Origin: Strigamia acuminata | Lineage: Eukaryota; Arthropoda; Chilopoda; Geophilomorpha; Linotaeniidae | Assembly (NCBI GenBank): GCA_949358305.1 | Contig: OX442314.1 | Coordinates: forward strand, 19,523,060 to 19,587,059 | Length of the DNA: 64,000 nucleotides | Direction of reading: 5' to 3' | In this document: positions 41,767-54,300 of the stretch, one piece after another | How positions within the stretch are numbered: position 1 is the first letter of the stretch | How the letters are laid out: each line of letters opens with the position of its first letter | Notes under the pieces: model-generated | Databases searched by the model: none | Seen by the model: only the letters and a program-made list of their open reading frames with translations | What the model was told of the DNA's origin: nothing | Program-made: the position numbers and the translations under genes

Positions 41767-42636
41767 TTCCACTTTACTGAGTCGAGCCATCACCTGGTAT
41801 TATTTATTAGTTTATGTTGGCGCAGACGGGAATTTTCAGCTTGATTTTGGCATCAACATACCGGGCGGCAGACTATGGATGAGGAAATGCTGGAACAGAC
41901 TCTACATTTTACATTACTGTACAAAAGCACATCAAATTACTTATAAATAAATTAATAATATATTCAACAAAAAGCTGTCAGAAAATCGTCAACTCTTTGC
42001 CTAAGGTTTTTGTGAGGGGCTTTACAAGGACTGGAAGATGTCATTAAAAAACGGCATCTTTAGTGCAATTTTTTTAAAAAGGGTTTTTTTTTGCGACCAA
42101 TAAGCTCTAAAAAATCGTGAGTAACATTTCTTTTAGCTTTGGGGCGTCATGTCTTAGATCCAGAAACAGAAGCCACATGTTTGAACTCGAGCTCCTGGTT
42201 TTTCTTAGAATTATACTGCAATCTATATTACTGATCTAATATTAAAAGGGAAACACGAATCTGATTTTGGAAGAAATGGTATCTGTAATCGATATCTAAA
42301 TACCTTTCTTGGAACATTTGTAATCCAATTGGGTTGATAATTTTTGTACAAAAACATCAAGAACAGAAATTTTAATTGAATTAATTAATTTTTTTTAAAT
42401 CTAAATATAACAGTACTTAGAAACAGAGCTCACTTTTTTATGCAAATATTATTTACAAATTAATAAAATAAAAAAAAAACCTATCTTGAATTTATTATAA
42501 TACATATATGTTTAAAATTTAATATCAAACAACAAACTTTGTAAGTTATGTCAGTTGACACGTTTAGAGAAATATAGACCTTATACCTTTGATAACGACA
42601 GATAAGGATTATTGTCATCAACTCCTTGTTTTCACA
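41767..42636. other. Upstream region of the unknown plus-strand gene
   Basis: AT-rich, no ORF or element called. It should hold the proximal regulatory DNA of the promoter that follows. Confidence 0.4.
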
Positions 42637-42682
42637 TATAAAACACCGTTCGCACTTCAAGGTCTAGTTATACGGTTAAATT
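42637..42682 (+). promoter_or_regulatory. TATA-box promoter of the unknown plus-strand gene
   Basis: TATAAAA at 42637-42643 lies 40-46 bases before the ATG at 42683. Starting about 30 bases after the TATA would leave a leader of only about 15 bases. Transcription start inferred, not seen. Confidence 0.5.
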
Positions 42683-45600
42683 ATGGACGAAAACGTTTCA
42701 AGAGTCACAGTGGATATTGTTTATAAGGTAGTGTCACATAAGCACGCTTTATCGTTGCCGGTAAAATCACCAAGCATGAAAGAGTTGAAAAAGAAGAGTA
42801 AGCACAATAGGCAAAGATCGCTTACTGACATGGAGCAACGCAGGTCTACGCGCTTATTTAGACCAAAATCGTTATCAAATGTAAGTTAGAAATAATTTTT
42901 ATTTTTAATTTAGTGAGCGTTGTATGGTTCTGGATTGATTATTAAAATTAATGAAATATTTAATAGGTTTAATGGTTTCGGACAGGTTTATCCAACGTTC
43001 AAAGTAAAAGTAAATAAAAAAGAATATTTTATAAATCTGAATTGTGCTGATTTCTCTGATGCTGGGGGACAGGAAAGCGGAAGTATTTTTCCCTCACAAA
43101 CGGCAAATTTGGTTTACTCGCAATTCGATTTTCGATATCCCATTTGAATGGTGGTTTATCTTGATTTTTCCGTGAATTATCAGTCCGATTTAGTTCTCCA
43201 TTTTGCGGAGTTGCTGAAAAGTTAGTCAAAATCCATTTCACAACGCACCGAAACATAGAGACGTTTCCTGGTGACGTCTTTAACACGTTTCTTTTACGTA
43301 TAAGCGAACACGCGGTAAATTTTTGTATTTATCCAGCGCATCTAGTGGAAACAGATCAGTTGACAACTGCTTGTCACGAATTTTGATCATACAAGACAAA
43401 ACAGCGACGTCAAGTTCAAATGTCTAATTTTAAGTCATCAAGTATTTTAGGCTTAGCTTACTTAACATCTGAACAATCGTCAGACGATGAAATGGACGAG
43501 GAGAGTATTTCTTACTTGGTAATACCCGAAGAAAAAGATAAAATTGCAACTGTGACACCAGAGAAAGAAGAAAGGATTGTTGTCTGTGAAACAGTTGTCT
43601 CGAAATACGATGATTTTGATTCGTTATTGCCACCGGAAGCGCCCGGAGAATGCTCACCACGGTTACAGTCAAAAATTGCTCGGTTGTACGAGAAAAAAAT
43701 GAGGGAAGGAATCGATATGAATGAGTTCATTCAAAACAGAAAAGATTTTAACAACCCGAGCATTTATGAGAAATTAATTTCTTTTTGCGGAATTGATGAA
43801 TACGGGACTAATTTCCCGCGAGATTTTCCGTTCGGGCCTGAATCGTATTACGAGGAATTAGCCAAAGCACAAAATATTGAAATGGAGAAACGACAAAAAG
43901 AAATAACAGAAAAAATAAAAATTGAATCTCTATCGATAGCAGTTGTTGCAAGTGATGGTGAAACAAAAAGCAAACGAGATATGGATGCAAATTCAAAAAT
44001 AAATGAATGGGAAACCCCACCAGTGTCGCGAAATAAAACGACTGTAATTTCAGCATTTGGACCAATCTCGAGAAATACAAAACAAAAACGACAGCATAAA
44101 ATTTGGTAATTGTAAATTAAAATGCAAAATAAATCACGAAAACTAAGATTGATAAAAAAAAATAAAAATAGCAATAAAAGTGTATTTTTTTCACGTTTTC
44201 TATCTACAAGCGGTATTTCTTTTCTGTCATCGGGTTTGCTGTCGGCGGCCCTTCTTGCGTCACTGAGTTCGCGACTTTTTCCGTGAAGAATTAACATTTG
44301 AATCTGTCTATTTTTATATATTACTTTTACGAAAGCCACGTGTGGCTTAAATAAAAGTAAAAGGTCACAAGTTATTTTATTGTAGTGAGTAAACATGGAA
44401 TTTGATCTAATAAGAAAACGAAAGTATTTATTGCTATCATTTTTTTATTACAATTTTGGTATCGGATGGAAAGATATGTTTTCCTTACTTTTGAAATATT
44501 GAGTAACATATGACTAATATAAGGCGTGTGGGCTGCTTTATATAGAAGTTCAGTAGTTCAGTAGTTGCACTACTGAACTTTTAAATTTAGCACAACGATA
44601 ACTTTTCAAGTGTTAATTGTTATTTTTTAATATTTGTCAACACGGCAGAAAGTTTTAATTTGTTGGTTGAAAAGGTGGAAATAGTGAATCCGATACTCTA
44701 GTTTCTCTATTCTTGCTGGGGAGAAGCTTGAGTTTCTCTCTTTACTGAAAATCGAAACCACAGTCGCTTGTGGGATTAGAAACTCGGAACTGCGGCTGTG
44801 TTATTCCTATTCGGTGCAATGTAAAAGGAGTATTAAAACCTGTTCCTGACTCTGCCATGATGAATTTCCGAACGGAAATTGTTAGTTTGTGAAGAGAAAA
44901 GAGAGTTTTAAAGTTTTCAGGCGAGTCTACTTATTCAAACGAATAATTTAATTTGGATTTACTCGAGCGGAACTAGAAATGGAAAATCGAAGAACAAAAA
45001 AAGAAAAGTGAAATTCGATTTTAATAGATTTATTCTTAGACTAAATATAAAATTGGCACTCCCATGGACTAGCTTTTTCATTGTCTTAAAAATCAAATCA
45101 AATGTCATTTGACAGGTGATAAGTAATTAGTTAATATTGTTTCCTTCTAATTATCAGATAATTTTATTAAAAATAAGAATGGTGATGAGGAAATTTTTGT
45201 GAGTAATCAATTAAATTGATTAGATTTAATTGTATGGTATACGGTAAAAAAAAAACAATGTGGAATTAATTTGTTGATTTACGTTTATTTTTTCAGGTGT
45301 GCGAATCCAGTGAATTTGATTTTGATAATAAATTCGAGCCTAAACTCTATTCCTTTTCGCGGATCGAAGATGATCATGTGTGGGAGCCCTCTTGTGAGTA
45401 TTTGAATAAGTTTGGCGTCATTTTAAATTACCTTTACATACACACGTTCTATAAATAAATGCAAGTTCAACCTTTAACTTTACCGTTCTAACAAATCAGA
45501 TTGGATATTCCCATGGAAACCGAATAAGTGTTTATTACAATGACTAGAAAATGTTGCATTAATTTGTAATTAATGGAGACATACAATGCATTTCACTACA

Positions 45601-48600
45601 AAATTAATATAACTTTAATGTTAAATACATGAATTAATTACGAATTAAGCTTCATTAATGTCGCGTCGCACTGTTTTTATTGTGACGAGAATTTAACGAG
45701 CGCCACTGCTCACTGTTCCAGTGAGAGGTTAATTGAATGTTCTCAGATCCACTAGAAAATAATCAGGAATACAGAATCTTATCTCTAACTCACAATTTGT
45801 CAGCAAATAAATGCAATTTGGCAATTACTAATTCCAATCTTGGTCGGGTTTGTGTCTGTGTTTAGAGGCGCAGTCAGCCGTTCGCGTTCTATGTTTGTGG
45901 TTAAAAGTTTTGTCACATAACCAAAATCTACCTATTGCTTTTCGATTAGAGACTAATAAATTTTTCCTGCTGGATCGTGGGAAGACAAATCAATATGTTC
46001 ACTGAAGTTGGCCTTAATCTCCTTAATTTAAATTACAAATACTCCCAAAAGCTCCCATCTTTTTTTTAATTGAATCTTTAGAAGATAAACTGAAAACTCT
46101 GGAAACAGTTTTCGTATTGTCTATAGGTTTAATGATTTCCAATGAAATAATTCGTCAAATCATCATTTTTTAGAAGTTTTTTCAATTACATTTTTATTGC
46201 AATAGTGCGAGTGACAAGCACTACCGTGTGATTAATTTGTCGTGGGAAGTCAGGATAGGCTCTTTTCTAATTTCTGATTTAAAAAAATTAAATTAAATCG
46301 GTTTTGTATTTGCCTTCAAACTAAAAACCGATGTCTAATCATTCCGACGTAGAAACGGTTAATTTTCAGTTTCGGGACGCTAAAATTCGTGTAACAACAC
46401 GGGTTTCTAGTTTGTGAACGGTGACCGTTTATTTGTTATTCGACAAAGAAGTGCCGGTACTTTTGACAATCGCTCAGTTGAAGGCGGAAGCGGACAGGCG
46501 TGGTTTCGAGACGGCAGACCTATCGTCTACAAACGGGTGTGGCAAGACAACTTTGAAAGGATCGGGACTGAAGAGGCGGAGAAAATACGAAGCGAGCGAT
46601 GCATATTTCATCAATATGATGAAATCGAGATGAATTTGACGGTAGTTGAATGTAGACTGAGCGAGTTCGTCCGGAATATGGTGGACAGTAGATTTTTGAA
46701 GTACGATACAGAGTTGGATCCGAACAATCGGGGCATATGTTCATACCAGAGGACTTGTTGTCAACAATCCGGGACGTGGCAGTCTCAACGAGTCTGCCTT
46801 TTCCGATTGGGCTGGAGAAAGCAGGAGGGACTTTGATGAATTTTCTCATCAAACAGTAACATAACAATTATGAAAGATAAATTTTGAGAGACAAACGAAG
46901 AGAGAGGAAGGGCATACGAAGTTCGTTGAGGAGATGGAAGTGATAATGACCAGAAAAGAGAAGGCAAAATTGCGCGAGATAATTTTGAATCGTAAGGAGG
47001 CGTTTTTGAAGGGGAAATGATAAAGAAGATTGGAGAGATCGTTTGAAATAGACGCCAATGGAAGAGGCACAATTATCGTACAGAGAAGGCCAATAGTTTA
47101 GTGTCACCAATAAGTTTGCCATCGAGATCATTTCACACAGTGGCCATCGATCACGGAGGTCCGTATCCGAGTACAGCTTCAGATTTTCGTACAGTTTGAT
47201 TTTTGATGGGTAAATCAGGGACTGTGCAATAGGAGACGAAGTTCTCTACACAAAAGGTCCGCAAATCAGGAAGTTTGATGCGCTGTTCGTAAAATTAAGC
47301 AAAAAGTGGGCAACCAAAATCTATCCGATCGAGGATGTTGACGGGAAAAGAATTTAGAAGACGCCATGCATCCCAATTGAAGAGATATCGGGACTCAAAC
47401 GCTGCATCAACAACAGTGTTGTCGTGACAGCGGCTCCTGATGTGCGTTATGGATTGAGGAATTGTTTAGTCGTTTGGCCGTGTGAGTTGCAGCGCCGAAA
47501 CGTGATGACTTTGGCTCTATTTCTAGTTTTTATTGTGAAAAATCAGTTTTGTATTAGCATTAAACTTGAACTGATGTCTAATCATTTCTTAGAAATAGAT
47601 TTTTTAGTGCGTTTTCACACAAAAACACATTAAATTGTCATGAGATGACATCATTTTCACCTGTTCTCGTCAGTTGCTATCTACTATGCTGCAAATGTCT
47701 TTTTTTTATTTTTTTATTTTATTTTCTTTTCTATTATTTTGAGTGTCAGTCATAATAGAGAATGATGGGATTTTTAGTGCTTGAAATGTGGCTATAGGTG
47801 GCAGAAGGAAACCACAGTTTTTGTATGAATTTTATGAAAAGAAATTTTTTTTTTGAAACGAATTGGAAGTCGCATTCAAGTTTAAGCTTAACATTGCGTC
47901 GTTGTTATTGTTGTCTGCCTTTTCGTAACTTTGGGTCATTTATTTTGAGATGGTAACCATGGTTACAGTTTTTATGCACTGCTTGGAGTCTCAGGTTGAA
48001 ATTAAAACAAGATGGTGACTGTAGTTGAAACATAGTGGCACAGATGTCACTTTCTATCGGACATGGTTCACTGATTCGACTCCTCCAACGTATGGATTTT
48101 TTTGGGTAAAAAAGAAATTTATTTTTTGTCTTTTTCGTAGCGCTTTTTTTTTATTTTTTTTTTAATATTAGATTTTGAGTAATTTTCCGCTTAATTTGAA
48201 GGATCATTATTTTTTGTTGTATTTTTTGACATTTATTGCCATTATAAATTTTTTTTGGGAATTTCTAAACATTGACAGAAATTTTGCAAAAAGTTTTAGT
48301 AGGATTGCTTCAACTTCGACATCACTTACTTAAATTTTTCGATACAATGTGTTATTTTCAAAAGATTTTCATCATCTCCCCAATTTCGTTTTCAATTAAT
48401 TTTCCTCTTCATCAAAAACCTTTCCAATTATAATTTTTTTTTTTTTTTTTTTTTCAATTAAAATGTTTTTGAATTAAAAGTTTGCTTTGAACATTGTCAG
48501 AACTGACTCAATTATATGATTTTTTTCGTATAAATATTTCCAATGAAAAGTTCCATTATCCAGGGCAGCAAGCTAAACCAACTCCTGCCCTTGGGCTCGG

Positions 48601-51346
48601 GGGCTCTCTACTCAAACTCACTCTGGGTAAATTTAGCACCTCAGATAAAAGAACATCCTTTAATATTTTTTTCATTTTTCGCCACCTGCTCACTAAACAC
48701 TCCGATTGGTTGTGAGTTTTTAGCCGCGCCCTTTAAGTCATTGAATACGGCACCATTTTTTAAAATTTTGTTTCAAAGAGGGATTTGTGATTTATGGATT
48801 TATTTAATATTTTTTAAAATAAGTATTTTGTTTATCGTTGATATTTAATTTGATCATCAATCAATAAATTGTTTTTAGACTTGAAGTAATTTTGTTATAT
48901 TTTTTTGGGAGTTTATAAAATTTAGTTCCGTAATTAAAACGTTAATTGTGCTTTTGGAAAAGAGTTGTAGACTGTTGACTTTGTCAGCTTGACTGTTTGA
49001 TTAAATTGTTGGCACCAGAGGGCATATTAAAGCTTATATCGAGGTCAAGGTGATGATTTTATACCTATTTATCAACAATAACAATAACAACCACAAACAT
49101 TAAAGGAAATGGAAATGCAAACATGTTATTATTTATTTATTTATGTACTCATTACTGTTGCTTAAATTTATCATCAGTTTGTCCAATTTTACCAAAAATA
49201 GATGGTAAAAAAGTTGTCAAAGAAATAAGAATTTAGTAGCAAAGTTTATTTATGTATTTTATAATTATAAATTTCCAAATAATCTTATTTGATTAGAAAA
49301 TGCACATGAATATGGTAATTTGCAACAAAAAAAATGCAAAGGGGCACAGTCCCTATTGTGCCGCATGGTGGATTCTTATTCATCATGATCCAGAGTGAGA
49401 TGAAGGAATGTTTGGTTTGTTTATTTAAATGAGGTTGCGCGAGTTAGGAGTGTGACTTTGTTGTTGTTTGTATTTGTTGTGACTATTGGTTCGTGCCATC
49501 AAAAGACGGCGTGGCTGCATGTGTTGTGTTTTGTCGCATTACTTGTTTGAGTTTCCGTTGCGTACGTCATTTCCGTTCTCTACGTTATTCCCGTCCGAGA
49601 AAGACGTAGTTTCTTCTATAACATCACCTCATTTGATGGGAAGAATAATTAATTATTATGAATGAGGAATGAATTTAGAGTAGATACGGACTATCAGTTG
49701 AAAATCTGTTTTTACTGTTTTTTATTTTTCCTGCCAATTGTTTCTTTTGCAACAAAAAAAGAATTCCGATAAGTATCTGAGTTGTAACTGCCAATATGCA
49801 GTTTGGAATGTAAATAAATGAGTTTGCATTTATTAACACAACATAACACATTTGCAAGAATGAGTAATAGAATCGCATGAAAAGCATTAAAGTAATAAAA
49901 ACATTATCTAACGTTGAAAACTATGGAAATATTTTTATCACATTTTTAACGACACCATAATACTAAACAAAGTCTAGCCTTGCCAGTAGAGAACAAATTA
50001 ATTATCGGTTAAAAAATAGCACTAGACATGTTAAGGAATTGCGAATTATCACGTGCATACGTTCAAAACTAACGAATTTCGATATCGTAATGGATAAACG
50101 TACCAAATATTTAAATAGTTTCGAAAATAAATACGAGCGAACATTTTTCTCTCGACGCCTTGTTCGCATCTGGCTAGGTATTGTATAAACAGCTGCGAAT
50201 GACGTCAATTGCACTCTCCAACAATGCATTAAGTTCGCATTCGTACCCAGGTGAAGAAGTCTGTTCTTGATTGCAATAAGCCATGAAATTAGCGAGAAAT
50301 GTGGGCCATTTTTTCAGTGGAATTCGGTTCATTCTCGACGATGTTGATGGTGACAGCGAAGGTAACGGCTGGAGTATTTTATATTCAAAAGAAATGAAAG
50401 TTATTAAGTTGTTTGAAAGTCTCGCACACGTGCATGAAGCGATACACTCTTCATCTTTTTTATGATTATTTTCTGCTAGTGGTAAAGGTGTGGTTCGAAT
50501 GTTTGACAGCTTATTAGCAACGCAGTTACATCAAAATTTTCAGAAGCAGATTTGCAAGAATGCTTTGCACTTGGGCCACACCCCATTTATAGTTTGCACA
50601 GCTGAAAAAACATAACTTTGAGCCGCCATTTTGTTCTCTGTCTATCAGAAATGTCCTTGATAATTTTTACATGCGATATAAATAGGAGCAATACTTTTAT
50701 TGCTGGTGTCATGGCCTAATTATTTGCCCACGAAGAGAAAATTTATCGCGACAAGAATTAATAATTTATTGTATTAATAACTATTCAAACACTAATAAAT
50801 ATAATGAATCGTAGCAGACGTTCCCTTAGTGCGTGTATGGGAATTAGAATGTTCTTTTTTTATTTGAGCTTCTTTTCAAACCACAAGGTCGACATTTTCT
50901 TTCCGCTTTGAAAAGAAATAATGAAATTTGTCAAAATATTAAATTTAGAAAAAAAAAAGAAAAAGAAAAGTGTGTCAAACACAGTTCACAGGGTTTATTT
51001 GATCTTTTATGGTGAGTCTTTCAGGCCATTGAAATGTAAAGAGTATGCGGAATCTTTTTGACGTTGCTGTGATGTGATATTGGCAATTTCCATTCTGTTG
51101 TAGGTCTTGCCGAGCAGACAACATCCATCAGCATCCAGTCGATGCCCGCACACCTGAACCGCATCACTGAATTCCAAGATGAACATTCACCGCCGGCTAG
51201 ACCTGATTCGAGTACTAAGTACGTTTCTCCCTAATTATAATTTTATTTGGCTAATGCAATGAAATGGGGTGATCAATCAGCGTTTACTGCAAAAGAAAAA
51301 AAAATTAGGTCTAGAAATTTAGTTTAAAGTTTTTTTTATATATATA

Positions 51347-51388
<42 letters not shown>

Positions 51389-54300
51389 CAAATGGTTTTA
51401 ATTATTTTTCGCAAGTGAAAATGTGTTTTATGCAAATTATAGCTTGGAGTTCTACAAGTGACATTGCACAATGCTGTTAGTTAATTGGATTTGTTACTGA
51501 AAAGAGTACACTGCACCAACGAGATAATTGTTTTAGACGTAAAATATGAATAATGGTATTTAGCAAGACTTTATTTAATAAATTTTACAGCAATTGATTA
51601 TGAGAAATGAGCAATTTTTTAGAATTAATGAACTCACCAATTGAAAAAGAGCTGCACTTTTTAAATAAATTGCATTTCGTGACATCAGACAGACAAAAAA
51701 ACGATTAATAAATCGAGTTAGTCGGTTTCATTAATGAGGCAAATTTCCATCATAATAATTCAATCGTAAGTTGATACTTCGATTAAAAGCAATAATACAA
51801 AATTGTATTATTTTTTAAAATTTGTTTATTGTACAAATCGTTTAAGCAGTCGGGGAAAAGGGGTAAGTGAATTAAACAGAATTGAGAATATTTTTAAAAG
51901 TTCCACGTTAAATTTAAGGTAATATAATTGCTAATTTATTTGGAATTCGACATTTGGGTCTTATCACAAGGAGAAATAAAAATAGAAACTGCGCATGCGC
52001 GAAACAGTAACTTGACTATTTAGTAGCAAACGGAACTGAGACGAACATCAATAAATCTTTATTTAGACCTAAGAGTAGTATATTGGTTTCATTTTGCAGT
52101 ATAATCCAGACACTGGTTTGACAAATGCCATATACACATTCACGTGTGCAGTGATGGTTTCCGTTAAAAAGCAACTGGAGTAGAAAATAATAGTTTTGAC
52201 ATAATTTTATTGCATAATTTTCCAGAATTAAGGGGTGGCAAAATCATATTTGTGTAAATTGTGGGTGCATTTTGGTTCTGGTTGTCGCTGATTGTGCCAA
52301 ATGCATATGGCTGTTTGTAATGCTTGTCCTTCAAGGATATTGAAGTACCATGAAAAAGATTTTACTTTTTTTTTTTATTTTAAAATTTATTTGTTACTCG
52401 TGATTTGAATAATTCAAAAGAATTGGTTTGCTCGTTTTTTTATTTTGTGTATGTTGTGAATTTTAGCATGAAATGGGAGCTGAGAGGAAGTGTGCGCACG
52501 ATGGGAAAAAGATTGTATCGTGGCAACACACTTTTTCGGATGTAGAATTTTATTTAAAATATGCTGTAATAGATTGGCATGAAATGCGATAAGTCATATA
52601 CAGTCTATTATCTTGGGAAATCTGAAATATTGACAAGGAAATAAGATTTTTGCACATCGTAAGGCTGTATAGAAACTTCCGAACTAAAATATCATTTAGC
52701 TTGTGAATGACTTGACTAAAACAACACTTCAAATACTGGTACTCACCTGGTTCAAAAATACATTGAAATTATATTACTACATATTACTATACTTTAGAAT
52801 GCATTAAGTGAAAAGCAATATGGACATTTAAATATTTTTACTAATAACATGTCAAGTTCAGATAAATGGTGACTAAAAAATTTTTGTTAATGTACACAAA
52901 TGAGCAACGTAAGCATTTATTTAATTTTATTTAAAAATGATAATCGAACCAATAATCTCGATTGATTTAAGGACACTTCAATAAATGCCTATTTAATATC
53001 TGTTGGCACATCAGCAAAATTAACAATCCGTAAACGCATTACTATTAATGATAAGTTTAATTAAAAATGGCATTAGTTATTTGATGATCATTTGCGATAA
53101 CGCTTTATTTGTCAGATATGTTGGCAACTCTATTAGATTTGAAAATTGGTGTATTATCACCTAATCACAGTTTATAGCTCTGTATTGCTTGAAGTTTTAT
53201 CGAGCGAAATTAATTAAATCTGGTTTTGCTGAAAAATTTGCGAAGGGTTAAGAGAAAATGGCACTTAGCTTGTGACTTGAGAAGCGACCGGAAGGATGCG
53301 TCTGCACGATTTGCACTTTTGCTTGACATTAGAAAAGTTTGGCATTATTCGCCATCACCCAAGGGACTAGTTTGTTTCGTATGTCAGATATGGAATTTAT
53401 ATTGTGCATAGTTTAGACTCAATTTAATTCCAGTTGTGAAACTTTAGCTGTTACATCCAAATGTATGCATTTATTTATAACTGCAATGCAAACGTATGCA
53501 ACTCTTACCTACTTAGGAGAAATAAATTACCATCTTTTCAAATTCAATTCTGTTTTAGCATTTATCCATGTACGTGCTACAACATTTAAATTTGATTTTC
53601 ATTTTTATACTGCTTGACGTTTATATTAGATTACCATTTAAATGTGCAATGGTTTGAAACACTTAAGAAGGTTAGAGCGAAGCAAGGTTTGCAGCTAAAT
53701 ATATGCAGTGGCAGATAAATCTTATAAAAGGTATAATAAATGTCGAGTTTTTTATGCTCTACGAGGCGTGATGAGTTGCCGTGATTAGACCTGGACCAAT
53801 GCAAGCGTCTTTGCAGCTATTGCTGAGGTCTTTATGGTACACAAGATAACTGCACCTATCTCTTCACATTCTCGTGAATACGCGATTGCCAATCTGTGAA
53901 GGAAGTCTTTAGGGAGCTTCTGCAGTGATTTTCTATATTTGTTTACCTTTCAATCGGGACAATTTCATTTATTATCAGCACTGTCTATTTGTGTGTGTAT
54001 TTTTCGTGCAATTTAGACAATTTAAAGGGAATTACTCGATCAGAAAAACAAATAGACGTTGCCATGATGAGAATTTAGCGTTGCAATTTTTTTCTCTTCT
54101 TACTTTATCTGTAATATTTTATCTGGGTTTGAGAATCCTTGGGGAATTAGGTCGAAAGTGCCCCAGAAAGCATTGATGATGATATAGTGAGTTAAATGTG
54201 AGTTTAAAATTTTATTTTATCACTCATGGTCAATAATAAGCATTTGTTTACGTTAGAAAAGGACTTTTATTTGTCTCTCAGGACTGAGCTTAGTTACTTT

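Noticed and set aside
43848-44396. 182-codon minus ORF
   Set aside because: Antisense shadow of the SAP30BP-like gene; its sequence has no family features.
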